Positions 34,025-46,186 of a stretch of 64,000 bases of DNA are shown here, piece by piece. The stretch's first letter is position 1, and the number at the start of each line of letters is the position of its first letter. A program made the position numbers and the translations under genes. The notes under the pieces are model-generated. The model was not told the origin of the DNA. It did not search any database and was given only the letters and a program-made list of their open reading frames with translations. Source of the DNA: Theocolax elegans (lineage: Eukaryota; Arthropoda; Insecta; Hymenoptera; Cerocephalidae); contig CM047426.1 of NCBI GenBank assembly GCA_026168455.1, positions 41,744,307-41,808,306 of the forward strand. Reading direction: 5' to 3'.

Positions 34025-35071
34025 GTTAGGTCGTATTCTCTTCAACATGAACAGAACACGTAATTTTTTGATATAATTTTTATAGTTTAAATTTGTTTTA
34101 TTTATAATTTTTTATGAATAATTGAAATATGTCAAATGTAATGGAGGAGAAAAGGAATTAATTAAAAATACATACAATTGAGCCGTTAAACATTGATTTA
34201 TTTGGCTCGAAAGGGGAAAAGCCTCGTGGCATAAAAACCCCTTGAATTACAAGCTGTGAATTAGATTAATGTGTTAAGTGAAGGTGCGAGTTATATGTAT
34301 GTATTTGTGTGTATGAGTGTAATGTTGAATCGATCTAGGGATCGATTGCGTGTGAATTCACGTTAGGAAGAGGCGAACTCGACTCCGTGAACCGGCCACG
34401 TGTTACCGATAGCTTAAAACGTGAATAGGAGAAGACTGGCTTCGATCCTTGTGATTGGCGAGGACGCGCAATCAATAATGTGATGATCAGTCACACTATT
34501 AGCTGATTGCAGCAAGGCTGATTCAGCAAGAGATCACGCTAGAGATCTGTATTCGCGACGTAATCACCGAAATACGCGTTAAACACGGTACATGTAAACT
34601 GTAGCGAAAATCGGGAATACTTTAAAATATCTTACACAACGGCGGTACTAACTCGTCAAACTGATCAAAGCCGAGAAGAGATTCGCGCTGCACGAGGTGT
34701 CAAGGTAGACTGACTACTCGTCCGTTCGGCAATTGCATTGTGTCCTTTTTGGAGGGTTTTTAGAGGGAGCAAGGGTCACTCGATCGCACTCTGGGATTTT
34801 TCGTCGGCAACTACATATATTATTAAATAGAAATCACGGCGTCTGGGTTTTCCCGGTCATATAAGACATGTGTACCACGGTCTATTCATGTGCAGCGTAA
34901 CAGGCTCGAACACGTCCGTTATACACGTTCCAACAGGTAGAAACCCTTATTGTTAACTTGATTGAGCGGTATATTAAAATTATTTATTTTCTGTATGTAA
35001 ACCTTTGATATTTTCTTTAAAATCCCGGCGAAATTAATGTCGTTTACTATTTATTCATTTGCGACGGAACA
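34025..35071 (-). repeat. 3' LTR of the BEL/Pao element (left side)
   Basis: 1047 bp, TGTTAGG...GGAACA on the plus strand. The purine-rich CCCGGGGAGGA just inside it (minus-strand reading of 35072-35082) is the probable polypurine tract. Confidence 0.92.
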
Positions 35072-35208
35072 TCCTCCCCGGGTTGCGAGAAAGTGGAGCA
35101 AAATATGTGTAAAATGTTTACTTGTGTATGTAATGTGTATATGAATATTATGTAGATGAATACATAAATTTGAATCGATACAATGTCGTAGACTGCGTTT
35201 AAATTTCT

Positions 35209-38200
35209 TTAAATTTTGTCGGGTAGTAAGCAAAGTTGTGTAACGTTTCGTTTGAACGTTCCAGTGGCTGTTTTGATCGTAACCACACGAATAATTCCGT
35301 CGCTTCCTGGATGGACATCGATTACACGGCCCAATCGCCACTGCATACATGGTTGCAATTTGTCTATTATCAAGACAATTGAATCAATTTTAATTTCACC
35401 CTTTGATTCCTGCCATTTTTGGCGTTTTTGAAGTTCTCCTAGATACTCGATATGCCATCGACGCCAAATGTCTTGTCGGGCCTTGGATATAAAGTTCCAC
35501 ACGGATAAGCGGTTATCTGGAATTTGAAAAAAATTATTTTCGGGCAGCATGGTTAAAGGACGGCCAACCAAAAGGTGTGCAGGTGTCAACGCAAGCGGAT
35601 CATTGGGATCGGCGGAAATTGAACAAAGAGGTCGAGAATTTAATATCGCTTCGATTTCGATTGCTAATGTATTTAACTCTTCGAATGTAAGTAGTTGACT
35701 ACCGATTACGCGTTTTAAATGATGTTTAAACGATTTTACGGCAGCCTCCCAGATACCTCCGAAATGTGGAGACAAAGGAGGATTAAAATGCCACGTTACA
35801 TTTTGACGAACGGCGTATTCGCTTATATTGTCTTTAAATTGTTCAGAATTTAATAATATGTATAATTCGCGAAGTTGATTGTTGGCACCGACAAAGTTAG
35901 TTCCGTTGTCCGAAAAAACATGTGTTGGTATTGCGCGGCGGCTTGTGAAGCGTCTAAACGCGCCTAAAAAACCTTCAGTGGTCAAGTCGCTTACGATCTC
36001 GATATGCACGGCTTTTGTTGCCATACATATAAAAACGCATCCGTACACCTTCACGCGGTTACGGTTTCGGTATTTTTTCTCTTTAATAAATAAGGGACCA
36101 AAAAAATCTATTCCCGTGTTCACGAAGGCACCAGCTTCTTCAACTCTGGAAGCAGGTAAATTTCCCATACGACTTTGTAATGGAGTATGTCGATGTCGAA
36201 TACAGTTAACGCATCGTCGCACGATTTTGCGTACTTGGTTTTTTCCGTCAAATAACCAAAATCGATGACGAATGGCGTATAAGGTGCTCTGTATACCCGC
36301 ATGATATGTACGGATATGTAACTCGCGAATTATTAGATCAGTCACGTGATGTCGGGACGGCAAAATAATCGGGTATTTTTGATCATTAGTAATTTTTGCA
36401 TTACGCAGACGACCGCCGACGCGAAGCAATTCGTGTTCATCGATAAATGGATTTAACGAAGCAAGCCGACTATCCCTTGTCTTCCCATTTGTCTTGATAC
36501 GTTCAATATCATCATGAAATTGTTCATTTTGTATTAAACGTAGTATTTTTCGTTCGGTTTCCATCCTTTCTTGTACATTTATGGTTTTACATTTGTTTAT
36601 TTTCTTATAGTGAATAAATCGCATGCAATATGCAATAGAATTTAATAAAGTGGAATATGATGAAAACCGATTGAATATTTCGCATTTCAGTATTCTCGAA
36701 GTCATGCAGGCGGATTTCTTTAGGCCCGGCAAATCTGTAACATCGATTTCGATAGATTTTGGCCACGATTCTTGCGGTTGCGCGAGCCAAGGGGGTCCTT
36801 CAAACCACATGCGATTTTTTATAAATTCGAGAAGCAATTGTCCGCGAGATAACGCATCGGCAGGATTATCCTTTGTTCTTATATGTCTCCATTCGATCGC
36901 GTCTGGGATAGATTGAATTTCCGCGACAGGATTCGCTTCGAACGTATTCAACATCAGAGGTGTTTTCTTCAACCAATGCAAGACGATTGTCGAATCGGAC
37001 CAAAACACAATTTTATCAATTAAAACATTAAACGCAGAGCGAGCCTCACAGTAAAGACGCACGAGCGTGACCGCTCCGCAAAGTTCCAATCTCGGGATTG
37101 TAGTTGTTTTTAATGGAGCAACACGAGATTTTGTGCATGCAAGACGGACGATAGTTTCCCCGTTTAAATTACTCGATCGAATGTATATACAGGCTCCGTA
37201 TCCTATTTGACTAGCGTCGCAGAAACCGTGAATTTCTACGTGTTGCGTGTTTTCTATAAATAGTCGATGATTTACACGTAAATCGCGTAATAAATGCAAG
37301 TGCTCGATCAATGAAGCCCAAGTTGAGTATATTTCTTGCGGTACGGATTCGTCCCAGTCAATTTTAGCGCTCCAGCATTTCTGCATAAGTGCTTTCGCGG
37401 TCAATATGACTGGACCTAATAAACCTAATGGGGAGTATATTTTCGCGATTTCCGACAAAATATTTCTTTTAGTCACTTTAATAGATGATTCAATTGGTTT
37501 TACGGTATAAGTTAACTGATCTTGACGAGAATCCCATACTATGCCTAAAGTTTTTACTACAGAATGTTTCTCGATGGCACAATCGGAAGTAAATACTCTT
37601 TCGTCAATGTTGTCTAACGCGTGTGAATGATTGGATGCCCATTGCCGTATGTTGAAACCACCACGACTAAGAAGTTCGATTACTTCGTCACGAATATGTA
37701 ATATTTCTTCTAACGTATCTGCACCCGTCAAAAGGTCATCAACATATAAATCGCGTTTCAAAATTTTACACGCCCGCGGAAAATCTTTGCTCTCATCATT
37801 CGCGAGTTGTTGTACAGTTCGTATAGCAAGATATGGAGCGGATGAAACTCCAAAAGTTACCGTATTTAACTCATAAACTTGTATTTTATTGTCGTCATAC
37901 CAAAAAATCCGTTGATATTTTCGGTCATCGGGATGTATTAACACTTGTCGGTACATTTTTTCTATATCCGCGGTAATTACATATTTGTGAGTCCGAAATC
38001 GTAATAGATGTTCAAACAATTTATCTTGTATTGTTGGTCCCGGCATAAGTAAATCGTTTAATGAATTACCGTTGTCTGATTTTGCAGATGCGTCGAAAAC
38101 TACGCGAACCTTTGTTGTAGCACTCGTCGCCTTTACAACCGCGTGGTGTGGCATATAGTAACCGTGACTAGATTCATCGGTTACCTTAAACATGTGTCCG

Positions 38201-38305
38201 AGACGTATGTATTCGTCCATTACCTTGTAATATTCGGTGCGAAGTGTAAGATTTGAATTTAATCGCCTTTGCAGAGAGAAAAAACGACGAAGTGCTTTGT
38301 ACGCG
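35209..38305 (-). CDS. BEL/Pao pol: reverse transcriptase, RNase H, integrase
   Basis: The frame from 38220 gives 1003 aa and is open upstream to about 38300 ([12 protein letters not shown]), where it should join the protease frame. [21 protein letters not shown] (~residue 83), [12 protein letters not shown], catalytic YVDDLLTG (residues 159-166). RNase [14 protein letters not shown] (~330) and [13 protein letters not shown]. Integrase zinc region with HHVTD...CVNC, core [23 protein letters not shown] (DDE all present), then the BEL-type C-terminal domain ending [10 protein letters not shown]. The chosen ATG is only the first Met; in BEL elements pol is made as part of a gag-pol polyprotein. 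The domains themselves look intact. Confidence 0.95.
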
Positions 38306-39059
38306 AATTACCTAAAGACGGGTTAGCGGTTCGGAATTGTAATCTAACTGTATATCTTCCATCCTTCCCGCGTTCCGTATTTTCGTTATAAAACGCTTCG
38401 CACGTTGATTCCTCGAGTGATTTCCCAGATTCGCTATTTAACTCCTCAATTGTCCAAAATTTCGCGAGTTGATCTCGTAATTCCGTCAGATTACATGAAA
38501 TGGCACGATTTTTCTCGCCACCTATTCCACCTGCCACGGTCCACCCAAGTCGGGTTTTTTGTAAGATTAAGTCGTGTTTGTCAAGAGATAAATTAATTTG
38601 TCCAATTGAAAGTAATGACAGAGTGGCTCCGGAACCAATTAAAAGATCTATCGATCGTGGCACGTGAAAATGCGGATCCGCGAGTTTAACATTATTTGGA
38701 ATATTAATCAGCTCTCGCGGAAAAATCTCGTCAGGTACGAATTCGGCAATTTTATTAACCGTTAAAAAGGTGAGTGTTTTTTGAAATTCATTGTGTATTG
38801 ATTTAAAGGTTATTTCAATGCAACCCCTTGCTATTGTAGTCATTTCATTTATTGCACCGACGGGAATTGAACACTTACGAACAGGTAATTTTAATGAATT
38901 AGCTAAACTTTCAGTTATAAAATGAGCGGTCGCACAAGTATCGAGTAGAGCGCGCGCTTCTATAAACCTCCCGTTTCCATCTTTAATACGCACAATCGCG
39001 CTCATCATCAAACCCGACCGCGGTACGCGTGATATCGTGTGTAATACGGTCCGCGATAG
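38259..39059 (-). CDS. BEL/Pao aspartic protease region
   Basis: In the same frame as gag, after a single TGA at 39060-39062. Protease active site [14 protein letters not shown] (family pattern ALLD-G/S-SE/A; the DTC here replaces the common DSG/DQG), downstream [19 protein letters not shown] and LGWTVAGG as in other BEL proteases. The frame ends LCKGD-stop because of a one-base shift near 38293-38298; pol continues in the other frame. Cleavage of the polyprotein is the expected role. Confidence 0.88.
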   Translation of the reverse strand, partial: LSRTVLHTISRVPRSGLMMSAIVRIKDGNGRFIEARALLDTCATAHFITESLANSLKLPVRKCSIPVGAINEMTTIARGCIEITFKSIHNEFQKTLTFLTVNKIAEFVPDEIFPRELINIPNNVKLADPHFHVPRSIDLLIGSGATLSLLSIGQINLSLDKHDLILQKTRLGWTVAGGIGGEKNRAISCNLTELRDQLAKFWTIEELNSESGKSLEESTCEAFYNENTERGKDGRYTVRLQFRTANPSLGNSRTKHFVVFSLCKGD

Positions 39060-40343
39060 TCATATTGGTGGAGGTTTAGCGGACTCTCCCTTATCTACTT
39101 GCGACGATGTAGAAACAGTCGTAGTAAATTTCGAATCTGTCGAATGTAATAACGTATGATGGAATCTTTTGCATTTTCTGCATCGCGATGCCTTACAATT
39201 TCCGCTATGCAAACGGAGGCAATTTCGACAAAGCCCCTTTTCCTTCACGACCTTCCAGCGCTGTTGAGGAGACAATTCAATATATTTTGCACACCGATAT
39301 ATTAAATGACTCCCTCCGCAATGGTTACATGCAGACGAAACATTGGTAACAAAAACTCGCGCTCCGGACTCCTTGCGTCGCGATTTCGATCCTCGCGCTT
39401 CGCTGTCAGCGCGACGCTTTCCGTTGTACGCATTCTTGCCGCTGACTTCATTGCGCGCGGTATTTTTCTCAAATGTAGAAAGTCTAAACGATGTCTCGTT
39501 AATAAAGTTAAAAAATTGTTTTAAATCCGGGAGTTCATCTAAATTTAGTGAATCCTCCCATTTTTGACGGACATCAACCGGTAACGTTCTTTCGAGTATG
39601 CGACCAATTAAATTATCATAAGAATCCGCGCGCAACGAACTCAACGTATTCAAATGTTGACGAGCCTCATCGATAAGTTTAGATAAACTGGATGACGTAG
39701 CTTTGTTTAAAGGGGGGATGTCTAAAATCGCGTCAATGTGTTTGGTTACTAAAATTCGCCTTTTTTCGTACGAGTCTACTAACAAATTCCACGCATTTTT
39801 GTAATTCTCCGCGCTCGTATCAAAAATCGCTAATTTATTTAACGCGTCTCCCTTTAAGCAGTTTTTTAAATATAAGAATTTAATTAAATCATCGACATCA
39901 GCGCGTGAGTCTACCATAGTTAAAAAGGTATTTTTAAAAGATAACCACTGTTCATGGTCTCCCGAAAAATGAGGTAACTCGGCTACCGGTAGGTTTAACG
40001 TTTTTTGTTTCTCCGAAAAAGATAAATTTCCTGCGGGACTGGTAACGCTGTTTTCGATCTCTCCATCATCCGATTGCATTGTCTCTATTTTAGTCGCGAG
40101 TTCATAATATTTATCTTGAATAATCGGCCATTCATCGAGTTTTTCATTTGACGGATCCAATATTGCAAGTTCGTCGTTTAATTCCTCAAAAACGTTAAAC
40201 GATTCAGTTAATTTAGTAAGACGTAATTTCGCGTTAACCCGATTTATTTTTTTATGTGTAATCGCGGTACTTATAATAGTAATTTGCGACTTTAAAGATG
40301 TACGTTTTTGATTAATTTGAGCAATACGCCTTTCGGAATCCAT
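39060..40343 (-). CDS. BEL/Pao gag
   Basis: 427 aa from the ATG at 40343. N-terminal coiled-coil-like helix, then LPVAELPHFSGDHEQWLSF (~residue 117), the conserved start of the BEL gag domain (DUF1759 type), and three Cys/His motifs near the C-terminus: CNHCGGSHLIYRC, CRNCLRLHSGNC and CRKCKRFHHTLLH. It terminates at TGA followed by CTA. Expected role: particle formation and RNA binding. Confidence 0.93.
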   Translation of the reverse strand: MDSERRIAQINQKRTSLKSQITIISTAITHKKINRVNAKLRLTKLTESFNVFEELNDELAILDPSNEKLDEWPIIQDKYYELATKIETMQSDDGEIENSVTSPAGNLSFSEKQKTLNLPVAELPHFSGDHEQWLSFKNTFLTMVDSRADVDDLIKFLYLKNCLKGDALNKLAIFDTSAENYKNAWNLLVDSYEKRRILVTKHIDAILDIPPLNKATSSSLSKLIDEARQHLNTLSSLRADSYDNLIGRILERTLPVDVRQKWEDSLNLDELPDLKQFFNFINETSFRLSTFEKNTARNEVSGKNAYNGKRRADSEARGSKSRRKESGARVFVTNVSSACNHCGGSHLIYRCAKYIELSPQQRWKVVKEKGLCRNCLRLHSGNCKASRCRKCKRFHHTLLHSTDSKFTTTVSTSSQVDKGESAKPPPI

Positions 40344-40714
40344 TGTATGAAGTATTTAGAATTATTATATTAGAAACACGAGTTATAACCGATAAAAAAT
40401 GATAAAGTGCACGCGGCGTTACAATTTAGTCTTGTGTAAAATTTAAAACGATTATTTATTTATTTAATACTATTAAAGAATTATTTAATAAAACGGAAAA
40501 TTCGAAATAATTGAAACAAATAATATTGTTTAATTAACTAGACTTATCTTTACGATGTCGTCGATCTGGTTGAAATGCAGCTGCAGATGGCGATTGGTCC
40601 CAAAGTGTCCTTGTGGAAGCGACGGTCAGCTTGTAAATAATTAGAATCACAATATTGCACTGTACACAATACGGTACTCACACCTTGACACTTTTTTATT
40701 GTTGTGAAACTCGC

Positions 40715-40732
40715 ACCTCACAGGAGGCACCA
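40715..40732 (-). promoter_or_regulatory. Primer binding site of the BEL/Pao element
   Basis: On the minus strand TGGTGCCTCCTGTGAGG starts 3 nt after the 5' LTR (after TTT). It begins with TGG as for a tRNA 3' CCA end; tRNA not assigned. Confidence 0.65.
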
Positions 40733-40735
40733 AAA

Positions 40736-41783
40736 TGTTAGGTCGTATTCTCTTCAACATGAACAGAACACGTAATTTTTTTATATAATTTTTATAGTTT
40801 AAATTTGTTTTATTTATAATTTTTTATGAATAATTGAAATATGTCAAATGTAATGGAGGAGAAAAGGAATTAATTAAAAATACATACAATTGAGCCGTTA
40901 AACATTGATTTATTTGGCTCGAAAGGGGAAAAGCCTCGCGGCATAAAAACCCCTTGAATTACAAGCTGTTAATTAGATTAATGTGTTAAGTGAAGGTGCG
41001 AGTTATATGTATGTATTTGTGTGTATGAGTGTAATGTTGAATCGATCTAGGGATCGATTGCGTGTGAATTCACGTTAGGAGGAGGCGAACTCGACTCCGT
41101 GAACCGGCCACGTGTTACCGATAGCTTAAAACGTGAATAGGAGAAGACTGGCTTCGATCCTTGTGATTGGCGAGGACGCGCAATCAATAATGTGATGATC
41201 AGTCACACTATTAGCTGATTGCAGCAAGGCTGATTCAGCAAGAGATCACGCTAGAGATCTGTATTCGCGACGTAATCACCGAAATACGCGTTAAACACGG
41301 TACATGTAAACTGTAGCGAAAATCGGGAATACTTTAAAATATCTTACACAACGGCGGTACTAACTCGTCAAACTGATCAAAGCCGAGAAGAGATTCGCGC
41401 TGCACGAGGTGTCAAGGTAGACTGACTACTCGTCCGTTCGGCAATTGCATTGTGTCCTTTTTGGAGGGTTTTTAGAGGGAGCAAGGGTCACTCGATCGCA
41501 CTCTGGGATTTTCCGTCGGCAACTACATATATTATTAAATAGAAATCACGGCGTCTGGGTTTTCCCGATCATATAAGACATGTGTACCACGGTCTATTCA
41601 TGTGCAGCGTAACAGGCTCGAATACGTCCGTTATACACGTTCCAACAGGTAGAAACCCTTATTGTTAACTTGATTGAGCGGTATATTAAAATTATTTATT
41701 TTCTGTATGTAAACCTTTGATATTTTCTTTAAAATCCCGGCGAAATTAATGTCGTTTACTATTTATTCATTTGCGACGGAACA
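40736..41783 (-). repeat. 5' LTR of the BEL/Pao element (right side)
   Basis: 1048 bp, same sequence as the left LTR apart from about eight base differences (for example CTCGCGGC against CTCGTGGC, GGAGGAGG against GGAAGAGG) and one T-run indel. Confidence 0.92.
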
Positions 41784-42000
41784 GAAAGTAATAATTATAC
41801 CTGGTTATTGTTTGTACATAACTACACATCTATAAACTTTAGATATATTCGTAAAATGACAAACAAAAATCAAGGTCGTTTAAAGTAGTGAAAACTTGTC
41901 AGTCGGAGGCTTAGGCGGCCGGCTCGCGCGTCGAGTCATCGAGTTAGCCGGCCGCGTAGGCTATATTCGTCGTTATGTGAGGTTGAATTTAAAAAATGTC
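41784..42000. repeat. Hairpin array unit 7, continuation after BEL
   Basis: GAAAGTAATAATTATACC continues the filler interrupted at 34024. The seventh hairpin block is at 41905-41961 (GGCTTAGGCGGCCGGCT...AGCCGGCCGCGTAGG). After it the array sequence stops and AT-rich DNA begins. Confidence 0.85.
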
Positions 42001-42425
42001 TCGTATTATTTAAATTATTTGATAATAATAGTTTTTAATTAATTGTGATAGTTATGTAGTAGATTGCTATACATTAACAGATGCTATACAAATTAGTAAA
42101 AATTAATAAGAAATCACGGCCTTTTATCAAGTCGCGAATGTCGATAGAACGGGTTGTGTCGGTCTCTCGTTCGACTAGAGTCCGTGCGCGCATGCGCAGT
42201 TGTGCTTTCCGCGTCGATACTAGTGAGGTTCACGTCGCTCGGGACCGTTTCAGCTGGATAACAAAACGGCTTGTAAACATTGTTGTGTTTTTTCGTGAGC
42301 ATTGTGGTATATGGTGAAAATTTCGAAATACTGGATGTTGATTTTTTTGACTACATCAATGTTGCCGAGTTCATACATTTACTCTTGTATAAGATAAATA
42401 CCCAGCCATCCAGTGTTTGATGGCG
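42001..42425. other. CpG-rich, promoter-like stretch
   Basis: 42110-42290 is CpG-rich with CGCGCATGCGCAG, resembling 30820-30880 on the other side of the array. Possible start region of the duplicated exon-like unit that follows. No coding frame with a recognisable domain. Confidence 0.4.
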
Positions 42426-43330
42426 TCCGACTTAAAGGTTATGTTTGATACCCAAGGAACTGCAAACAAATTATGTGTGATGGATGTCGGGCTATCTTGT
42501 AGGTGAGAAATTAACTGATTGACCGTATTTATGAGATTTGTGTTTTTATAGGTTAGGTTGCTGTGTTTCTCTTCGATTATTGCATTGATCATCTTTTATT
42601 TGTATGAATGTTTAGTTCATGTAAAAAAACTTTTTAGGTACTACCAGGTTGGCGTCAAAGTGCATTTGTACATCCCTGTCAGTAGTCGGATCCGGATTGA
42701 AATTCTCGAACTAACAGTAGACCTATGATGTCATTGTATCCTCTAGATAATGCTGAATACAATTGCCAATTGGACCTCGAACAGCTGTCTATAATAGCAA
42801 TGGAATCTCCATCTAACTGCTGGTTACAGTAGCCATAGGATCTCTATCTGTGAGTTGGTTACTGTCCATATTTACGTCCACTAATCATCTACCAAACCCA
42901 AGTACTTCAATTAATGCAACGGCTTTTGTCTATATTAGTAATTAAGCAGTCCATATACGAGAAATTTCAGGTACTCCTTGCATACACGTAATAAAGGTTA
43001 TGTTTGATTGCATACATATTATTGTCTTTAGAAATAATACCCAACGCCAAACCATTATGCAGATCTTATTCTCTATCTAAAGAAGTACAATCAAATTATG
43101 TGTGAAGGATGTAGGACTATCTTGTGAGTGAAAAATTAACCGATTGACCGTAATTATGAGAGTTGCGTTTGTAGATTAGGTTACTGTTCTTACTCTTCAA
43201 TTATTGCATCGGTTTCCTTTTATATATGTGAATGATTAGTTCATGTAAAAAAACTTTTTAAGTACTTCCAGGTCAATGTCTAATTGCATTTGTACATCCC
43301 TGTCAATGGTCGAAGTAGATTTGGGTAAAA
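42426..43330 (+). repeat. Duplicated exon-like segment, period ~615-625 bp
   Basis: 42430-42690 and 43005-43315 share AGGTTATGTTTGAT, AAATTATGTGTGA-GGATGT-GG-CTATCTTGT, GATTGACCGTA-TTATGAGA, TTAGTTCATGTAAAAAAACTTTTTA and GCATTTGTACATCCCTGTCA. In both copies the CTATCTT is followed by GTAGGTGAG or GTGAGTGAA (donor-like) and the second block is preceded by TACTACCAG or TACTTCCAG (acceptor-like). Reading through gives Cys-rich C(D/E)GCR(A/T)IL and SKCICTSL/SNCICTSL. Possible exon pair of an unknown gene or transposon. Confidence 0.45.
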
Positions 43331-43936
43331 TAAGGTAATTCATAGAATGATTGCATTGAACAGCATATCAGATGCAGAAAACGAATGCATAAAAAGTGTA
43401 GTAATACAGTCAAAAACTCCTGGTAGAAATTTGAGCATGCGTTTGACCATAATGTCTGTCAATTTTATGATCAGTGGTCAGAAAATAGAGTAGTTTCTGG
43501 TGAAAAACCCCGCTTACACCCGACGGAATTTCACCATAAGTTTACCGTACGCGTATAATGAATGATTTTGAGGTTAGACATATAATCATATGAATATAAA
43601 TAATAAATGAATATAAATAAGTTATAGTTTTGTCTGATTAATTGTTCAACTAAATAAGAAAAAATGTTATTCTTTTTAAAAATAGCGGTTCACATTTATA
43701 TTACAATTAAAGATTACAAAAAAGTCATTAAAGTTAAAATTTAAATACTATAAATTAGTGCATATCTTACATTTACTTCCAAATACATTGTTTGTAACTA
43801 AATAAACAAAATATGAAGGTATTTAAGTATATATGAAACATATATGGATGTAGTAATTAAATCTTAATTGATCTAAATAAGCACTTTTTTCAATTAAAAA
43901 AACAACATTAACAAATAAATTTTTTTTAATATTTAC
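43331..43936. other. AT-rich non-coding stretch
   Basis: No supported gene or repeat. Confidence 0.45.
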
Positions 43937-44869
43937 CCCTGTTGCAAATAAGTATGTAATTTAAATATATAATTAAGTTACGTAACAGAATCATATAATT
44001 TATTATGTAACAGAAGTATGTAATTAATTACGTAATTAGTTGTTTCAATTCATTACGTAAAGAAATTTCGTTACATAATTTAATTACATAATTTTTAGAA
44101 AATTAGGGAATGTATTATTTAATTTATCAATAATATGATGTTTAATATAATTATTTATTTAACTAATATATATTTGGCATATAAAAAAAATTATGACCCG
44201 GTTGCTCGATATAATTTAAGTTCTGAGGTGAGAGGGAACAAAATAGTCAGTGTAATAGTAAAAAAAAAGTATTAAGTTATTTATCAAAGAAATAAATTTG
44301 TTTATTCGTAACAGTTTATTCATTGCGGAATCTCCCAAATAATAAAAAATTAGTTTTAGACTCTTGAGAGTTGTCTTTTAAATTTTCCACATACTAATTA
44401 AAATAATAGGTTTTAAATATTCTAGATATTTTAGATTTTTAATAATTTCGCATGTAAGGTCTCACAAGAAATTTAAAACAATCAAAAATATCTGAAACGT
44501 TTCTAAATCTGTTTTTTTAATTATGTGATATTGGTAAATTTAAAAACCAACTCCCGAGAATCAGAAATTAATATTTATTATTTAAGAGATTCAAGTAGCT
44601 TGTTGATCTTGATATAAGATGATATTTTGACATATGACATCTTATATAACATATATACACGAATGTACAAAGATTATTGCAAATTAATAGAAGTTCAAAT
44701 TTGGTACGCTACATATATAATTTTTATTATTTACAGTTATATACACACAAATCGCTTGAATATTGCTAGTTTGAATTGCTGTTAGTTCGCAAGAAATATT
44801 TATAACTTTGCGCAATGGTAGATTATCATTGTTAAAACAGATTCTGTAACAACTATATGACACAATGTT

Positions 44870-45339
44870 TTATTGCTTTTCCCTTGGTATATCTAGTTTG
44901 AAATCAATTAGTTGGACGTAATTGCCATCGGTGGATATTGCGTATAAATTATTGGATCTGCAAATTTGATTCCTTAATGATCTATATAAGCAACAATAGT
45001 TTACTATTTTTCTAAAACTTCGACTTGCATCCGATAAATCAAGTTTTCGTATCCATTCGCTTCGTGTCTTGTAGTGTTTTCCAAAATACCTTGTATTAAG
45101 TAGCTTACACGTATTCTTTGTATATTTATAATCAAGATAATCAGTAAATTCATCAATTTTAGACGATTCTTGCAAGTAAATATGTTTTTTTTAAAGTCAA
45201 TAGACTCTGATTCATTGATAAATTTCTGCAAATTTGGTGAACTACTTCTTTAGCAGCATGGATTTGTCGAATAATATTACCGATTTCATTTTCAAAACAA
45301 TAACCTGAGTGCGACCAAAGAGGACCCCAGTTTGCTATA
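44870..45339 (-). pseudogene. CACTA/DUF4218-like transposase C-terminal fragment, left copy
   Basis: On the minus strand: ANWGPLWSHSGYCFENEIG, AAKEVVHQICRNL, then a frame change at about 45175 to KYTKNTCKLL, SDASRSFRKIVNY and ISTDGNYVQLIDF up to 44870. The NWGPLW-S---FE-----I---H-----QI pattern is what I remember from the DUF4218-type domain of CACTA/EnSpm-like transposases in animals. Frameshifted and 5'-truncated; the first codons of the longer frame from 45386 come from the MITE. Identification rests on memory of the motif, so moderate. Confidence 0.5.
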
Positions 45340-46186
45340 CACTCGACATTCCCTTTAGTAGCGTTCCCTTTAGTAACCTGATCCACTTAGTAGCGAAATC
45401 GCTACCCATTTAGTAGCGAAACACTTTCTCGATAGTAGCGAGAAACATAATTGGTTGTAGTATAGTGAAAATTTATTTTTATTATTGTAGTATATTGAAA
45501 ATTTATATTTATGAAGTGTATATAAACATATATATATATATATATATATATATTAGTATTTATAAAATATACTTAAGTTCCTAACGGAAATAATAAATCA
45601 AAGAATCTAAAATTTATAAAGCAAACTTTGTAAAAATGGTCTTATATGGGAAAATCCAGCCATTTGAGAATATTTTTGAAAAAATATAAAATATTTTAAA
45701 TCGGAGCACATTTTTGAAAATTTTTTTATTTATATATTTCATAAATTGTAATAAGAATTTACTCGAGATAATCATTTTTTAAAAGTTTAAAGCCAAATTT
45801 TGAATCTTTGAGTGTGAATAATTTTTGAAAAATAAATAATTGACTCAAAAATTTCCGAAAAAAAATTTATGCGTTTTCCTTAAATGATTCTAAGCAGTTT
45901 TATTCTTGAAAATTTTACCGTCAAGTTCAAATTTTTCGGGGAAAAAACAAGGTTTTTTCTTGAAAATATCATTACTTTTCTCAAAAACATTCTGAAAAAA
46001 TTGATTAATTTGAAAAGTTGATTAATTTGCTGTAAAGACGCATACTATGAATGACTCGTTTTTATGCTACACCGTAATATACACGCTACTTAAGGGAATT
46101 GACTCCCCCCTCCAAATCTAGTGATATTCGCTACTAAAGGGAATGTTTGCGGAATGGAATTTCGCTACTAAAGAGAATGTCGAGTG
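45340..46186. mobile_element. 847-bp MITE with TAGTAGCGA word repeats, TA target duplication
   Basis: Ends CACTCGACATTCCCTTTAG (45340) and its inverse CTAAAGAGAATGTCGAGTG (46168-46186), flanked by TA on both sides. The word TTTAGTAGCGA / TCGCTACTA is repeated at both ends. The right arm of the inverted duplication has the same neighbouring sequence without the insert (53021-53030), the empty site. Interior is AT-rich with no gene. (TA)n at 45528-45553. Confidence 0.92.

Larger units (their letters stand above)
34025..41783 (-). mobile_element. BEL/Pao retrotransposon, nearly complete
   Basis: LTRs at both ends (TGTTAGG...GGAACA), gag, protease and RT-RNase H-integrase on the minus strand, 7759 bp. 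Flanks are GAAAAG on the left and GAAAG on the right, a probable 5-bp duplication with one A difference. It interrupts a filler sequence of the hairpin array (compare TTTAAAGAAAGTAATAATTATACC at 31793). The LTRs differ by about eight substitutions and one indel in ~1047 bp, so it is fairly young. Two lesions in coding: an in-frame TGA and a one-base shift. Confidence 0.95.

Noticed and set aside
35051..38220. Plus-strand frames (35216, 35879, 36623, 37631)
   Set aside because: Shadows of the minus-strand BEL pol frame.
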